This document shows, in pieces, positions 15,976 to 24,551 of a stretch of DNA of 38,867 bases. The notes below the pieces were generated by a model. The model did not search any database, was not told the DNA's origin, and worked only from the letters and a program-made list of their open reading frames with translations. Positions within the stretch are counted from its first letter, which is position 1; every line of letters starts with the position of its first letter. Origin of the DNA: a virus. The stretch spans positions 1 through 38,867 of IMG/VR virus record IMGVR_UViG_3300019132_000060. One strand, written 5' to 3'. The position numbers and the translations under genes were made by a program.

Positions 15976-16629
15976 CCTTTTTCACCTCCCCGCCAAATAG
16001 AGCATTAAGTTGCTTTACTTTTTCTAGCATTTGTTCAGCAGTCATTGGTTTTGACTTCGATATCCTACCTAATAATTTTTCTAGTTTTGGAGGTTTACGT
16101 TTCCCATACATCCATTGAGCTGTCCACAATGCATTTACGTAAGTTAATACTAACTTTTCTTTCGACTCTTCCATCATTTGCTCATTGTATGCATGAACGA
16201 TGTCAAAAAAATCTCTTGGAGTCATCGTAAGAAAATCCGAATAGGAGATTCCCATCTTGGCGGCAGTTTTCAAAGCTTCCTTTTCGAAATCATATTGATC
16301 GTCTATTTCTTCTTTTTTGCCGCCGCTACTCCGTTTTTTACCCCACCATCATCTGGCTGTAACTCCTCAAGGATCTTAGGTAACAATTCCATTGCACCTT
16401 TTATCCCTAGATGCTTATCGATTAACTCTGTAGTCTTTTCAAGCGTTAACTCTTTGTCTTCGTGAACGAGACCTACGAAAAATATCAGTGGAATAAAGTC
16501 CTCAAAATCTTCATTGTCAAAGTCCACTTTCATCAAGCTTTTTCCAGTAATTTTTTTAAATAGTTTTAGTGCTTGAAATCCTAACAATATGTTTCTAGCT
16601 TTATCTAATTGAACGGGTATGAAATTCAT
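15965..16629 (-). CDS. Tail assembly chaperone, -1 frameshift product (gpGT-like)
   Basis: The downstream frame (ORF to 15965) has no good start of its own; the apparent TTG at 16273 lacks a ribosome site. A -1 shift on A AAA AAG (16312-16318) joins the 108-aa upstream protein to it, giving a 221-aa fusion that continues KKEEIDDQYDFEKEALKTAAKMG. The second domain has helical TPRDFFDIVHAYNEQMM and ALWTAQWMYGKRKPPKLEKLL segments typical of the T part of lambda-type G/GT chaperones that coat the tape measure protein. Place directly before the tape measure gene agrees. Confidence 0.82.
16303..16629 (-). CDS. Tail assembly chaperone, unshifted product (gpG-like)
   Basis: 108 aa, helical, ATG behind GAGGTG. 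It contains ARNILLGFQALKLFKKITGK and a DFEDFIPLIFFVGLVHED segment, and ends AAAKKKK where the slippery site lies. Made in excess over the fusion in such phages; together they hold the tape measure protein during tail assembly. It is separated from the major tail gene by a hairpin. Confidence 0.85.
   Translation of the reverse strand: MNFIPVQLDKARNILLGFQALKLFKKITGKSLMKVDFDNEDFEDFIPLIFFVGLVHEDKELTLEKTTELIDKHLGIKGAMELLPKILEELQPDDGGVKNGVAAAKKKK
16312..16318 (-). promoter_or_regulatory. Programmed -1 ribosomal frameshift site A AAA AAG
   Basis: In the zero frame the codons are GCA AAA AAG AAG AAA TAG. The heptamer A AAA AAG is a classical -1 slippery sequence, positioned three codons before the stop and giving an open downstream frame after the shift. 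Confidence 0.85.
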
Positions 16630-16660
16630 TTCTCTTCACCTCTTCTATTATTTTGAAAAT

Positions 16661-16688
16661 AAAAAAGCCAGGTCCTATGAACCTAGCT
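16661..16688 (-). terminator. Hairpin after the major tail protein gene
   Basis: Minus strand AGCTAGGT-TCATAGG-ACCTGGCT followed by TTTTTATTTT. It would reduce transcription from the abundant tail-tube gene into the chaperone and tape measure genes. Confidence 0.7.
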
Positions 16689-17093
16689 TTACACTCCTGT
16701 TGTTCCTACTGTTAAGGTTGGTTTTCCACTAACTTTTAATGTTGCTTCAAAACTAACTAAATCTTCTAATTCTGCACCGGTTGAATATCCGGTTACGATT
16801 GCACTAAACGACCACTTCGCCCCTAATGCCGGAGGAAACTCGATTGTGTATGAACCAACCGTACCTGATTCAAAATCATCATATAACCCTTGATGTTGGG
16901 TTGGATCTAAGTATCCACTTACAGACACTTCACCTGCATCTTTTAGACCTTGAATAAACGTTCTCCATCCGTCACTAGATAACGTGGTTGTTTCGATCGT
17001 GTCTGCACTTAACTCCAACCCACCAATTGATGTTAATTCGCCAATTTCCGTTGTACCTTTTTTTAACTTTGTCCCTAATGCTTTTTCAGCCAT
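16689..17093 (-). CDS. Major tail (tube) protein
   Basis: 134 aa, beta-rich with a C-terminal VSGKPTLTVGTTGV Ig-like end. LGTKLKKGTTEIGELTSIGGLELSADTIETTTLSSDGWRTFIQG (key residues GGLELSADTIETT) is the signature start of Gram-positive phage tail tube proteins (Phage_tube_2-like). AAGGAGG precedes the ATG at 7-8 nt, fitting high expression. Upstream neighbour is the tail terminator. Confidence 0.9.
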   Translation of the reverse strand: MAEKALGTKLKKGTTEIGELTSIGGLELSADTIETTTLSSDGWRTFIQGLKDAGEVSVSGYLDPTQHQGLYDDFESGTVGSYTIEFPPALGAKWSFSAIVTGYSTGAELEDLVSFEATLKVSGKPTLTVGTTGV

Positions 17094-17095
17094 TG

Positions 17096-17479
17096 TTAGA
17101 CCTCCTTAAACCAAAATGTAACTTCCCAAATACCTCGGTAAAGTTGTAATTCATGTTCAAATGTTTCTGGTGCTTTTTTAATAGATAAATCTGAAACGTA
17201 AATTCCACCTTCACCAATTTCCCTTTTTAAGAAAGTAGAAACAACATCTCCTACTTTTTTTGTTAAATCTTTCATTTCTTCATATGATGAAGCGAGTATG
17301 TTTAATAGGTAACTAGCCTCATAGTTGTTTTTGAAGCCATCTAAAGTCTTTAATTGTTCATAGCGACCTAAATAATAAACGAGATAAGGAGGGTCTTTAT
17401 CCTCAGGGGCATTCGTTGGATAGATTTTATTATAGAGTTCTGTAATTACATTTAGTTCATAACGTAAAGCTTCTTCCAC
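17096..17479 (-). CDS. Tail terminator / tail completion protein
   Basis: 127 aa, mixed alpha/beta. A start in IPEL-type helix (ALRYELNVITELYNKIYPTNAPED), the phrase PPYLVYYLG and a terminal YRGIWEVTFWFKEV strand match the DUF3168/gp17-like tail completion fold in position and layout. GTG start behind GGGGTG. It closes the head-proximal end of the tail tube. Confidence 0.75.
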   Translation of the reverse strand: MEEALRYELNVITELYNKIYPTNAPEDKDPPYLVYYLGRYEQLKTLDGFKNNYEASYLLNILASSYEEMKDLTKKVGDVVSTFLKREIGEGGIYVSDLSIKKAPETFEHELQLYRGIWEVTFWFKEV

Positions 17480-17484
17480 TCAAA

Positions 17485-17931
17485 TCACCCCTTTATTGCC
17501 TTATCTATTTGCTTTCCCATTTCCTTAACAATGGTTTGCTCGATTTTGTTTACATTCTCGGTCAAAGATCTCTCTAAAAAATGATAACCTGGTACATATC
17601 GTCCATTCCTCGTAAAGAATCCGTATTCTTGGGAAGCTGGATAATACCCCGTAACCTTACCCTCTTTATTCTTTTTTTGGAATATATCATTTTTTGCTCG
17701 GTCAAAAACAACTTGATAAACTTTTTTCCCTTTGTGTCTAGATCTTTCTCCAACAAGTTTCATTCCTTTTTTCAGCTCACCAGTATCTACTGGAGCGTTT
17801 GACCTAGCACTCTTTAAAGCTATATTCATTCCTTTTCTTGCTGAAGGTGTTACGGCTTTTTGAGGAACGTCACCAAGCTTTTTTATACTTCTTTGTAATT
17901 CTTTCATTCCCTCAATCTTAAATTTAGCCAT
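17485..17931 (-). CDS. HK97 gp10-family head-tail protein
   Basis: 148 aa, basic. FKIEGMKELQRSIKKLG at the start, then KSARSNAPVDTGELKKGMKL and a YGFFTRNGRYVPGYHFLERSL segment, all typical of the HK97-gp10_like family (tail completion or joining). ATG at 17931 directly abuts the upstream head closure gene. Family call is strong from the DTGxLK and F(L/M)xx motifs. Confidence 0.88.
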   Translation of the reverse strand: MAKFKIEGMKELQRSIKKLGDVPQKAVTPSARKGMNIALKSARSNAPVDTGELKKGMKLVGERSRHKGKKVYQVVFDRAKNDIFQKKNKEGKVTGYYPASQEYGFFTRNGRYVPGYHFLERSLTENVNKIEQTIVKEMGKQIDKAIKG

Positions 17932-18273
17932 TTAATTCAACTCCTTACAAAGGAGCTGAAGCTCGACATTTTTTTCTTGAAAATTAATAGGTGGTCCCGC
18001 TAATTGAAAATAACGTTCTCCAAACTTAATTCTCATATCTGACCTAATCTTTACATGAGGGATGAACCGCATATGAATCTTATGGGTTACTTCACTATTT
18101 ACCTTTTCTGCCGCGTAGAATTCTTTACCGCTAATCGGATAAATCCCAGCTCTTGTGCTAATTACATCAATCCAGTTGTTTATCTCTTCACCATATTTGT
18201 TTTGAGTACGAATCTTCTCTTGGATCGTAATTCTGTGTCGATAGTTACCCGGATTAATTCTAAATTTGGTCAT
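17932..18273 (-). CDS. Head closure protein (phage head-tail adaptor)
   Basis: 113 aa. Beta-barrel type: NPGNYRHRITIQEKIRTQNKYGEEINNW.. then W-DVIST-RAGIYPISGKEFYAAEKVNSEVTHKIHMRF (key residues RHRITIQ, GKEFYAA, THKIHMR), the classic Phage_H_T_join/SPP1 gp16 pattern. ATG behind GGGGGTG. It plugs the connector beneath the portal. Confidence 0.9.
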   Translation of the reverse strand: MTKFRINPGNYRHRITIQEKIRTQNKYGEEINNWIDVISTRAGIYPISGKEFYAAEKVNSEVTHKIHMRFIPHVKIRSDMRIKFGERYFQLAGPPINFQEKNVELQLLCKELN

Positions 18274-18287
18274 AAAAAATACACCCC

Positions 18288-18599
18288 CTATAAGTAATTA
18301 ACGGAGTGCATATCTAAGATTGATTTTACAACCGTGTTTACTTTGTCATTTTCAACTGTAAATGTACGGTTATCATAAAGTTCATTTGATAGTACAAATA
18401 AGGCTACTGTTAAATCCTCATGATCATCTACAGTTTTTGTTATCCCGCTTTCGGGATCTGGAGTCAGTGCTAATCCGGTATACGAACTAATATAAGATTT
18501 ACATGCAGCCAAAATACTTTCAAACAAATGATCATCGACATCATGATAAACGTGAGCGTAATCTTTTAAGTGTTGAATGGTGACCTCACTGATTTTCAT
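18288..18599 (-). CDS. Head-tail connector protein (gp6-like)
   Basis: 103 aa, all helical: VTIQHLKDYAHVYHDVDDHLFESILAACKSYISSYTG (key residues LKDYAHV, DD.L.E..L..C..YI). This matches the phage_gp6-like/QLRG connector family (HK97 gp6, SPP1 gp15). It overlaps the small upstream gene by 14 nt and precedes the head closure gene. Confidence 0.88.
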   Translation of the reverse strand: MKISEVTIQHLKDYAHVYHDVDDHLFESILAACKSYISSYTGLALTPDPESGITKTVDDHEDLTVALFVLSNELYDNRTFTVENDKVNTVVKSILDMHSVNYL

Positions 18600-18762
18600 C
18601 AGCCTTCACCTTCTTTTTTCCCTTGTCTTCATCTTCTTTAATTTCTTCAACATAACCTGCACGTAACAAATCTTTTAAAACAACTTTGTCTTTTATTTCC
18701 CTAACCTCTCCAAATGACATCGTAACTTTTCCTGCAAAACTTTTAAGGGCTTTAACTCTCAT
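18586..18762 (-). CDS. 58-aa capsid-operon protein
   Basis: ATG at 18762 with AAAGGGGTG upstream at 7-8 nt. The protein opens MRVKALKSFAGKVTMSFGEV, continues KDKVVLKDLLRAGYVEEI and ends in a lysine/glutamate-rich tail. Short proteins with this RVKALKSF..G start lie between capsid and connector genes in many Firmicute siphophages. It overlaps the connector gene by 14 nt. Role unknown, perhaps head decoration or assembly. Confidence 0.75.
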   Translation of the reverse strand: MRVKALKSFAGKVTMSFGEVREIKDKVVLKDLLRAGYVEEIKEDEDKGKKKVKADENQ

Positions 18763-18784
18763 AAATGTTCACCCCTTTCAATTA

Positions 18785-18808
18785 AATAAGGTGGGATAAA
18801 CCCACCTA
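18785..18808 (-). terminator. Terminator after the major capsid gene
   Basis: GGTGGG-TTTAT-CCCACC followed by TTATTTAATT on the minus strand, just after the capsid stop codon. It probably acts partially, raising capsid over connector transcripts. Confidence 0.75.
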
Positions 18809-19987
18809 TTAAACACTTGCCATTTGTAATTTAGCAATTTTTTGAGCATTTTCCACTTTGGAATCGATTTCTACATATCCAACTACGCCAATTACGTGTT
18901 GAGTGGCATATTTTTCACGAAGAACTTCAATAGATAAATCTTCGGATACTTTTACAGCTAATCCACTCATATCACCGTAATAAATTGCTGTCTTCCCGGC
19001 TTCCATTCCTGGCATGTTATCGGTTGTGTACACATCTTTACCAAGTAATGTATAACCCCAACGCGCAGTAGCATCTTTGTTTAGCAAATAATTTCCTTGA
19101 CCATCCTTTAATTTACGAATGGCTGTACGAGTAGATTTGTTCATGATCCAAATGGCAGGTCCTTGATAAGCATCCGGAACTGATTCTTGTAAATCTATTA
19201 ATTCATCAGCAGTAATAACTGAAGAACTAGCAGCTGTTACTGATTGTGTTATAGTACTTAACCCTGCTACTTTATCTGCAGTACCATTTAGGAGCTCCTT
19301 TTCAATCCAACGTGCCACCTTTTCCGCCATGTCGTTAATAGTAAAGCTTACAACATCAAATTGGGAATTGTTGATTAAAGACTTTGATATTTTAGTTAAA
19401 ACTCCAGCTAAAAATCCTTTTAATTCAATGCTTAAGAATTTTCCACTTGTCGATTCTAAATCGTTAAATTCAGTTGCATATGCCATTGTAATACTTTGAG
19501 TAGATTCGTCATAGTATGGAATACTTAAAGTTCCACCTACATTATATCGAGTAGCCAATTGGTAAATAGGGCTAATATCATACACTTTTTTAATGATTTT
19601 ATTGGCAATAGATGATGGAATGACTGCCCCATTATCACTTTTTGTTAAATTAACATCCGCACGATCTTCCACAATTCCACGAATATAATTTTCAAAAGCT
19701 CGCTCTTCAGCTACTGCTCTTTCTTCTGTTTCTGATTTTTTGACTAGCTCTTTCTTTTCAAAAGAACGTGCTTCTTCTTCAGCTTTCAATGTTTTATCGA
19801 TTTTTGTTACTTCTGTTTTGATTTCTTCAAAACGGTTACTTTCTTCATCTGTTAAAGCACGTGTTTCCTCTTTGGCTTTATTCAATATTCCTTCCATTTC
19901 ATCAAGCAGATTATTACGTTGCTCTAATAAAGAAGGCATGGAGCGATACTCAACTACTGTTTTAGACAATACATTGTAAAATGTCAT
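18809..19987 (-). CDS. Major capsid protein, HK97 fold
   Basis: 392 aa. Residues 18-110 form a Glu/Lys-rich coiled coil (the delta/scaffold domain) that the prohead protease removes. The mature part begins near ERAFENYIRG and contains VIPSSIANKIIKKVYDISPI, YYDESTQSITMAYATEF and the P-loop/A-domain segments AIWIMNKSTRTAIRKLKDGQGNYLL and LLGKDVYTTDNMPGM, typical of HK97-type capsids (Phage_capsid, PF05065). It overlaps the protease gene by 4 nt. Confidence 0.94.
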   Translation of the reverse strand: MTFYNVLSKTVVEYRSMPSLLEQRNNLLDEMEGILNKAKEETRALTDEESNRFEEIKTEVTKIDKTLKAEEEARSFEKKELVKKSETEERAVAEERAFENYIRGIVEDRADVNLTKSDNGAVIPSSIANKIIKKVYDISPIYQLATRYNVGGTLSIPYYDESTQSITMAYATEFNDLESTSGKFLSIELKGFLAGVLTKISKSLINNSQFDVVSFTINDMAEKVARWIEKELLNGTADKVAGLSTITQSVTAASSSVITADELIDLQESVPDAYQGPAIWIMNKSTRTAIRKLKDGQGNYLLNKDATARWGYTLLGKDVYTTDNMPGMEAGKTAIYYGDMSGLAVKVSEDLSIEVLREKYATQHVIGVVGYVEIDSKVENAQKIAKLQMASV

Positions 19988-20592
19988 GATTTGTTTCCAC
20001 CTTTCATTTTTAAAATTTCTATTTCTTTTTCAAATAAGGAAAAATCCAATTCTCGTTTTTCATGTTTTTCAGAGAGAACCTCAATTTCTGCTTTAAAATC
20101 TTCAATTCTATTTTCGGTTATGATATTCTCCTCTCCCCTTGCTTCAATAGATGTCGCAATGTAGGCAGGAGTTTTGTCTAAAATCGACACCTCTAATAGA
20201 TCAATATCTTCGAGAATACGTCTTTGTATGCCGTCTTGACCATCCTCCCACTTGTCTCTTTTGGCAATAAACCCAAAAGACCATCCCCTAAGTTCACCAT
20301 TTTTAGCTTTTTGTATTACTTCTTCATCTGATACCGTTGCAATGGCTCTTAAACCGATATTATCTTCATAGAGTTGTAGATTTCCCTCTTTCAGCGAGCC
20401 TAATTTTCGGTTTTTGTCGTGGTTAAAACGTAATTCTACGTCATCAGCCTTTTGGATGGCCCTTTCAAAAGTTTTAGGTTTGATTTTTTCTATAAATCTC
20501 CCCCTAGGACTCGGTAATACACGACTTTCCCGGTCAACAGCATTCACATACCCATCAAGCAACACCTGATTTCCCCGAATTTCTATTCGCAT
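19984..20592 (-). CDS. Prohead protease, HK97 family (S78/U35)
   Basis: 202 aa from the ATG at 20592, which has GGGAGGTG 6 nt upstream; the upstream GTG at 20601 lies within that site. Catalytic His is likely in ELRFNHDKNRKLG and catalytic Ser in LRGWSFGFIAKRDKW; EDIDLLEVSILDKTPAY follows as in the family. It cuts the delta domain from capsid subunits during head maturation. Overlaps the portal gene 3' end by 38 nt and the capsid gene by 4 nt. Confidence 0.93.
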   Translation of the reverse strand: MRIEIRGNQVLLDGYVNAVDRESRVLPSPRGRFIEKIKPKTFERAIQKADDVELRFNHDKNRKLGSLKEGNLQLYEDNIGLRAIATVSDEEVIQKAKNGELRGWSFGFIAKRDKWEDGQDGIQRRILEDIDLLEVSILDKTPAYIATSIEARGEENIITENRIEDFKAEIEVLSEKHEKRELDFSLFEKEIEILKMKGGNKS

Positions 20593-21799
20593 CTTCCTCA
20601 CCTCCCTCCATTGTCGAATCTGGATTGTTCATGTCAGCAGTTTTGTTGGTATTAGGCGTGTAAATCGATTTGGTTATAGGGTCATACAAAACATCTTGTA
20701 AACCAAGTTTTATAAAGTCCAATCCTAATGGTTCTAAATCTTCTAAATATCGAATTTCATCAATCTGCATAAATCCGTTTTTACTTGCAATTTCATAAGC
20801 TTTGAAACGTTTTTCAATATCGCCTTTCAGCAAGTCTTTGGTATCGAAAGCAAAATAAAAAGAACCTTTTTCACTAGGTAGTAAAAGGTCCTTATTTAGT
20901 GCCGTTTGAATGGCTGAAAGTATAGGCAAAATACATATTTTTATCCAATTGTTATACACGGTATCATTGGCCGTTCCATCTAAAACAGAAGGAGGAACCA
21001 AAAACATTTTGTATATCTCTGATGAGTTAGTCTTTTTATTTTCATTTAACTGCATTTCTACTGAAGTATTTGAAGCTTCTTGGAATTCTACTCCATTATT
21101 CAAAACAACAACATTTTCCGAATTGTTCCGATAAAGGTTGTTCCATGCTTCTTTCAGGGCTTTAATTGCATCTTCGGACAACCTAGCTTGGCTCTTTAAG
21201 AAACCCTTCTTGTTTCCTCCTGTTTTTACTAAAAGCTCTTCAAAGATTAATGAATTGTAAACAACGGATAATATTTTATTATTCTCGCTGAGAATTCCCT
21301 TACCCGTAACTCCATCCTTGGTTTTTCTAGTAATCTTTAAAAACTCAAAATCCCGATAGTTTCGACCGTAAACTAAAATATCGTAATTTTTAAATATTGG
21401 ATCTGAGTTCATATGAATGGATACTTGTCCGTAATCTACATAATGCAGACTAGTAACGTTGTTTCTCTTACGATTAATATAAGCAAAGCCAGTACCGTTC
21501 AACAGATAGTCAGTTACCCATGCTTTCTTAAACTGATAACCGTCTAAAGTATCTCCGGTATCATCATTTAGAAGATTTACGCGATTATCATTAATGGGCA
21601 TTACCTTCCCTTCCCGTTCTTGATAAAGTAATACCGGTAAGGAAGCAACTGTACTGCTTATTAATTCTACACATGCGCTCACTGCGGGAATATTTAATGC
21701 TTGTTCTTTTGTTATTTCACCATTTACTATGAGTGCCTTCAGTAATAAATCAGTTGCTTCAGCAATGCTCCTTTTTTCCTTACGATTAAATGGCCACAC
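20555..21799 (-). CDS. Portal protein, HK97 family
   Basis: 414 aa. GTG start behind AAGGAGGTG. Signature portions: IPAVSACVELISSTVASLPVLLY, FKKAWVTDYLLNGTGFAYINR, and FLVPPSVLDG..DTVYNNWIKICILPIL (key residues YN, then the crown segment). Phage_portal (PF04860). It forms the dodecameric DNA channel at one head vertex. Directly follows the large terminase as usual. Confidence 0.95.
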   Translation of the reverse strand: MWPFNRKEKRSIAEATDLLLKALIVNGEITKEQALNIPAVSACVELISSTVASLPVLLYQEREGKVMPINDNRVNLLNDDTGDTLDGYQFKKAWVTDYLLNGTGFAYINRKRNNVTSLHYVDYGQVSIHMNSDPIFKNYDILVYGRNYRDFEFLKITRKTKDGVTGKGILSENNKILSVVYNSLIFEELLVKTGGNKKGFLKSQARLSEDAIKALKEAWNNLYRNNSENVVVLNNGVEFQEASNTSVEMQLNENKKTNSSEIYKMFLVPPSVLDGTANDTVYNNWIKICILPILSAIQTALNKDLLLPSEKGSFYFAFDTKDLLKGDIEKRFKAYEIASKNGFMQIDEIRYLEDLEPLGLDFIKLGLQDVLYDPITKSIYTPNTNKTADMNNPDSTMEGGEEDANRNSGKSGVA

Positions 21800-21812
21800 A
21801 ATTTCACCTCCT

Positions 21813-23507
21813 TTAAATTACTTGGGCTCCCCAATCAGCTTCAGGATTCAACATATCTTGTTGTAATAAATAAACGGCATTAATTAAACTGACTACCATG
21901 TCCACTTTTCCTGCAGATTTCTTTTTATTGATGTATTTGTTTAAGTTTGTATCTTCTGTACACTTGGCGTTTTGAAAGTTTATTTCAAGCATTAGATTCT
22001 CATCGTATTTGAACCATTTTTTTAGAATGTATTCTTTTAACAATTTTGTTGGCATGTGCAGGACACTAGAATGTTGTCTGATTTCGACACATTCGTATCC
22101 GTTTGCTTCAAGTTTTTGTACAGTACTTAGCGCGTTATATCTGTCATATCCGATCTGAATTATTTCAACACCATATTTTTCTTCTAAAGTCATAATAAAG
22201 TTTTCTATGAAACTATAATCTATAACTTCATCACCACATTCGAAACATACTCCATCACTTATTAACTTGTTATAATCAACCTGTTCCCTTTTGATTTTAT
22301 ATTCCTTTCGATCCTTAGGGATAAAACCCCAAACCTTGCTGTATATAACTCCGTCTTCTTCAGTAACCATTGTAACAGCTGTATTATCATCTGTTTGTGA
22401 TAAATCTAAGCCAAGATAAACCCTTTTTCCTTTCCAAAAAGATAGATCTTCTTCCTTCTTACACTCTCTAACTTTTGTAATGTCAATATAGCCTTCTACT
22501 CCTAACCCTTTATATTTAATGTTATTGTGTTTACATAAGTAGTTTTCTCTTTTGTTTTCATACAAAATTGCCATAGTACGCATATCTTTAATGGCATCAA
22601 ATATGTGTTTATGAGCAACTGCAACGGGATTACTCTGGTATATAACTAAATCTTCTGTCTGCCATTTGTCATTCACTAGTAAATCGTCATCTGGTTCATA
22701 AAGCAATGAAAATCTTCTCTTGTTTTCAATGAGTCCATCTAAAACCTTTTTGGATATATCAATTTCATCAATCATCACATTATTATCATTGGGATATTGA
22801 GTACTAATGATGATTCCAAGTTTATTAAACAATGTAATTTGAGATGATCTCATAGCTTCAATTGGGTAGCTGTCCATCGCCCCTGCTTCATCAGCCAAAA
22901 ATGCGTTAGCAAGTTTTCCATCCATTCTATCTTCTGAATAAGCTAACGGAATGTATTCACTATCTGTTAGTAAACATCTAATTTCACTTCTTAAAATCTT
23001 AAACACATCTTCTTCTGCTAATACAGGACTAACTTTAATAATCTTTCTAATCGCAAGTTTAAGCTCACTTGATAGTTTTAAATCAGGTGCTACTGAGAAG
23101 AATCGACTAAATTGCGGATCAGTAAGTAGCAATAAAATAAAAATAACCGCAGAATTAAATGTTTTAAAATTCTTACGGCTAATTTCTAATAAAGCTGTCT
23201 CATAATATCTAATGTCTTGGTTTTTATCGTTTTTAAGTTTTGTACAAAAAATAGCAACAATTAATAACCAGGCGTAATCTTCTAATCCCTCATTCATAGG
23301 GCAGCGTAAATCTGGATGAATCATTAATTTTAACAATTTATTTAATTTATCAAACGCTTTATCATCAACAAATGCTTCTGGATCATGCCCATCGACAATA
23401 TCAATCCACGCTTTTGCTTGCTTTTTAACATACTTTGGAACCTTCCTATTCCCATCTAAAATGCACCATTGAGCATACCTATATGCCCTGCTCTTTTTAA
23501 CTTCCAT
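21813..23507 (-). CDS. terL: Large terminase subunit (Terminase_1 type)
   Basis: 564 aa. ATPase half with a Walker A-like ISRKNFKT at about 109-116 (the usual form is RKNGK[ST], so a Gly is replaced by Phe), a Walker B-like NAFLADEAGAM near 200 and SQITLFNKLGIIISTQYPN coupling region. Nuclease half has VYLGLDLSQTDDNTAVT (Asp ligand), then IIQIGYDRYNA and KVDMVVSLINAVYLL. It pumps DNA into the prohead and cuts it. Overlaps the small subunit gene by 11 nt. Confidence 0.93.
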   Translation of the reverse strand: MEVKKSRAYRYAQWCILDGNRKVPKYVKKQAKAWIDIVDGHDPEAFVDDKAFDKLNKLLKLMIHPDLRCPMNEGLEDYAWLLIVAIFCTKLKNDKNQDIRYYETALLEISRKNFKTFNSAVIFILLLLTDPQFSRFFSVAPDLKLSSELKLAIRKIIKVSPVLAEEDVFKILRSEIRCLLTDSEYIPLAYSEDRMDGKLANAFLADEAGAMDSYPIEAMRSSQITLFNKLGIIISTQYPNDNNVMIDEIDISKKVLDGLIENKRRFSLLYEPDDDLLVNDKWQTEDLVIYQSNPVAVAHKHIFDAIKDMRTMAILYENKRENYLCKHNNIKYKGLGVEGYIDITKVRECKKEEDLSFWKGKRVYLGLDLSQTDDNTAVTMVTEEDGVIYSKVWGFIPKDRKEYKIKREQVDYNKLISDGVCFECGDEVIDYSFIENFIMTLEEKYGVEIIQIGYDRYNALSTVQKLEANGYECVEIRQHSSVLHMPTKLLKEYILKKWFKYDENLMLEINFQNAKCTEDTNLNKYINKKKSAGKVDMVVSLINAVYLLQQDMLNPEADWGAQVI

Positions 23508-24036
23508 TAAGTGCCTCGAGTAGTTTGTTTGAAGTTTTCTCAGGTTTTTTAGGTATGCTTCTAAGTGCAGCTTGAATGGTCATGATATTCTCTTTTTCCA
23601 AATCAAACAGCATTTTTCTTTTAGATTGAATTTGTCTATCAAGAGCAATAATTTGTTTTTGCATGTTTGTTTTTATTTTAAAGTATTCAGAAGCACTTAA
23701 TTTTCCGTCCTGGTATTCCTTTTCAAGTTCTTTAAGATCGCCATAGAACTGTTCTCTCTTCTCCTCAAAATCTTTGCACTCAGCCTGTAATAAGCAATAT
23801 CGATTAATGACCGCCTCATAAATGCCATCATTCTTTCCAATCGACTTTAATAGTTTGTTGATTCTCAGAAATTCTTTATGAGCAACCGGATTAGCTTTTA
23901 CTTCAGGTCGTTCCTTCAATGCAACACCTGTAGCCAAAGCCTTTTCAGCTTCTTCTCTCTGTCTTAATTCTGCTTTCGTTCTATGAGATTTTTTTTCATT
24001 TTTTAAAACTACAAACGGTTTTGGAGGTCTTGACAT
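23497..24036 (-). CDS. terS: Small terminase subunit, P27 family
   Basis: 179 aa from ATG 24036 with AAAGGAAGTG 6 nt upstream; a GTG at 24045 is part of that site. Basic N terminus (SRPPKPFVVLKNEKKSHRTKAE), KANPVAHKEFLRINKLLKSIG segment and long charged helices, the P27/Terminase_4 pattern. It recognises the packaging site, which probably lies directly upstream. Confidence 0.9.
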   Translation of the reverse strand: MSRPPKPFVVLKNEKKSHRTKAELRQREEAEKALATGVALKERPEVKANPVAHKEFLRINKLLKSIGKNDGIYEAVINRYCLLQAECKDFEEKREQFYGDLKELEKEYQDGKLSASEYFKIKTNMQKQIIALDRQIQSKRKMLFDLEKENIMTIQAALRSIPKKPEKTSNKLLEALNGS

Positions 24037-24059
24037 TGAATTCACTTCCTTTCAAAAGT

Positions 24060-24143
24060 TATTTTGGGAATATTTTATGCGCTAAGGTGGGCACGTGGTG
24101 TCACGGAATCACTATTATCGACCTATACCCCTAGGGGGGATAT
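24060..24143. other. Candidate cos packaging site
   Basis: The 84 bp between HNH endonuclease and small terminase are gene-free and unusually GC-rich for this genome, with the perfect palindrome CCCCTAGGGG (24128-24137) inside a run of C and G, and CACGTGGTGTCACGG nearby. HK97-type phages with an HNH gene beside terS have their cos site here. The cut position cannot be read from sequence. Confidence 0.45.
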
Positions 24144-24536
24144 CTAGACTGTGTTCTTGACCTCTTGCTCTTCTGCTATTTCGAATAAGACTTGTCTTGG
24201 TATCTGATTTGATTCAGCTAATTCATGATGTATACGGCAAAGACTAATTAGATTGTTGTTGTCTAATCTTAAATTATAATCTTCAATGATAGGTACAATG
24301 TGGTGGACCTGAACATCATCGAAATTGTATTGTTTAAACGGGTTATAAAGTTTGCGTATACACATTTGACATAGATGTTTATCCCTTTGTTTAATGTATT
24401 CTCTTTTAACCTTCCAAGCATTAGTGTTTCTAAAACGATCAGCTTTTGAGTCTCTTTTTCTTCTAACATTTGGTTTACTTGGACATTGTTCTCCACGTCT
24501 ATGAATACGACCACAATAGCTACAGGATTTTAACAA
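24144..24536 (-). CDS. HNH endonuclease of the packaging module
   Basis: 130 aa from TTG 24536, with GGAGTG 6 nt upstream; upstream codons to 24566 lie in a terminator. Two zinc knuckles (CSYCGRIHRRGEQC and CQMC) and an HNH core: VHHIVPI, DNNNLISLCRIHHE. Such proteins are required with the terminase for specific cos cleavage in HK97-like phages. It begins the structural operon, just after a terminator that closes the Rex-like cassette. Confidence 0.92.
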   Translation of the reverse strand: MLKSCSYCGRIHRRGEQCPSKPNVRRKRDSKADRFRNTNAWKVKREYIKQRDKHLCQMCIRKLYNPFKQYNFDDVQVHHIVPIIEDYNLRLDNNNLISLCRIHHELAESNQIPRQVLFEIAEEQEVKNTV

Positions 24537-24551
24537 TTTAATCACTCCAAA

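Noticed and set aside
15965-16273. Separate gene of 102 aa starting at TTG 16273
   Set aside because: No ribosome site; the -1 frameshift explains it better.
22073-22090. Further TTTCGACA and TGTCGAA matches (about 22083, 20615) as regulatory boxes
   Set aside because: They lie within coding sequence of terminase and portal genes with no leader context.
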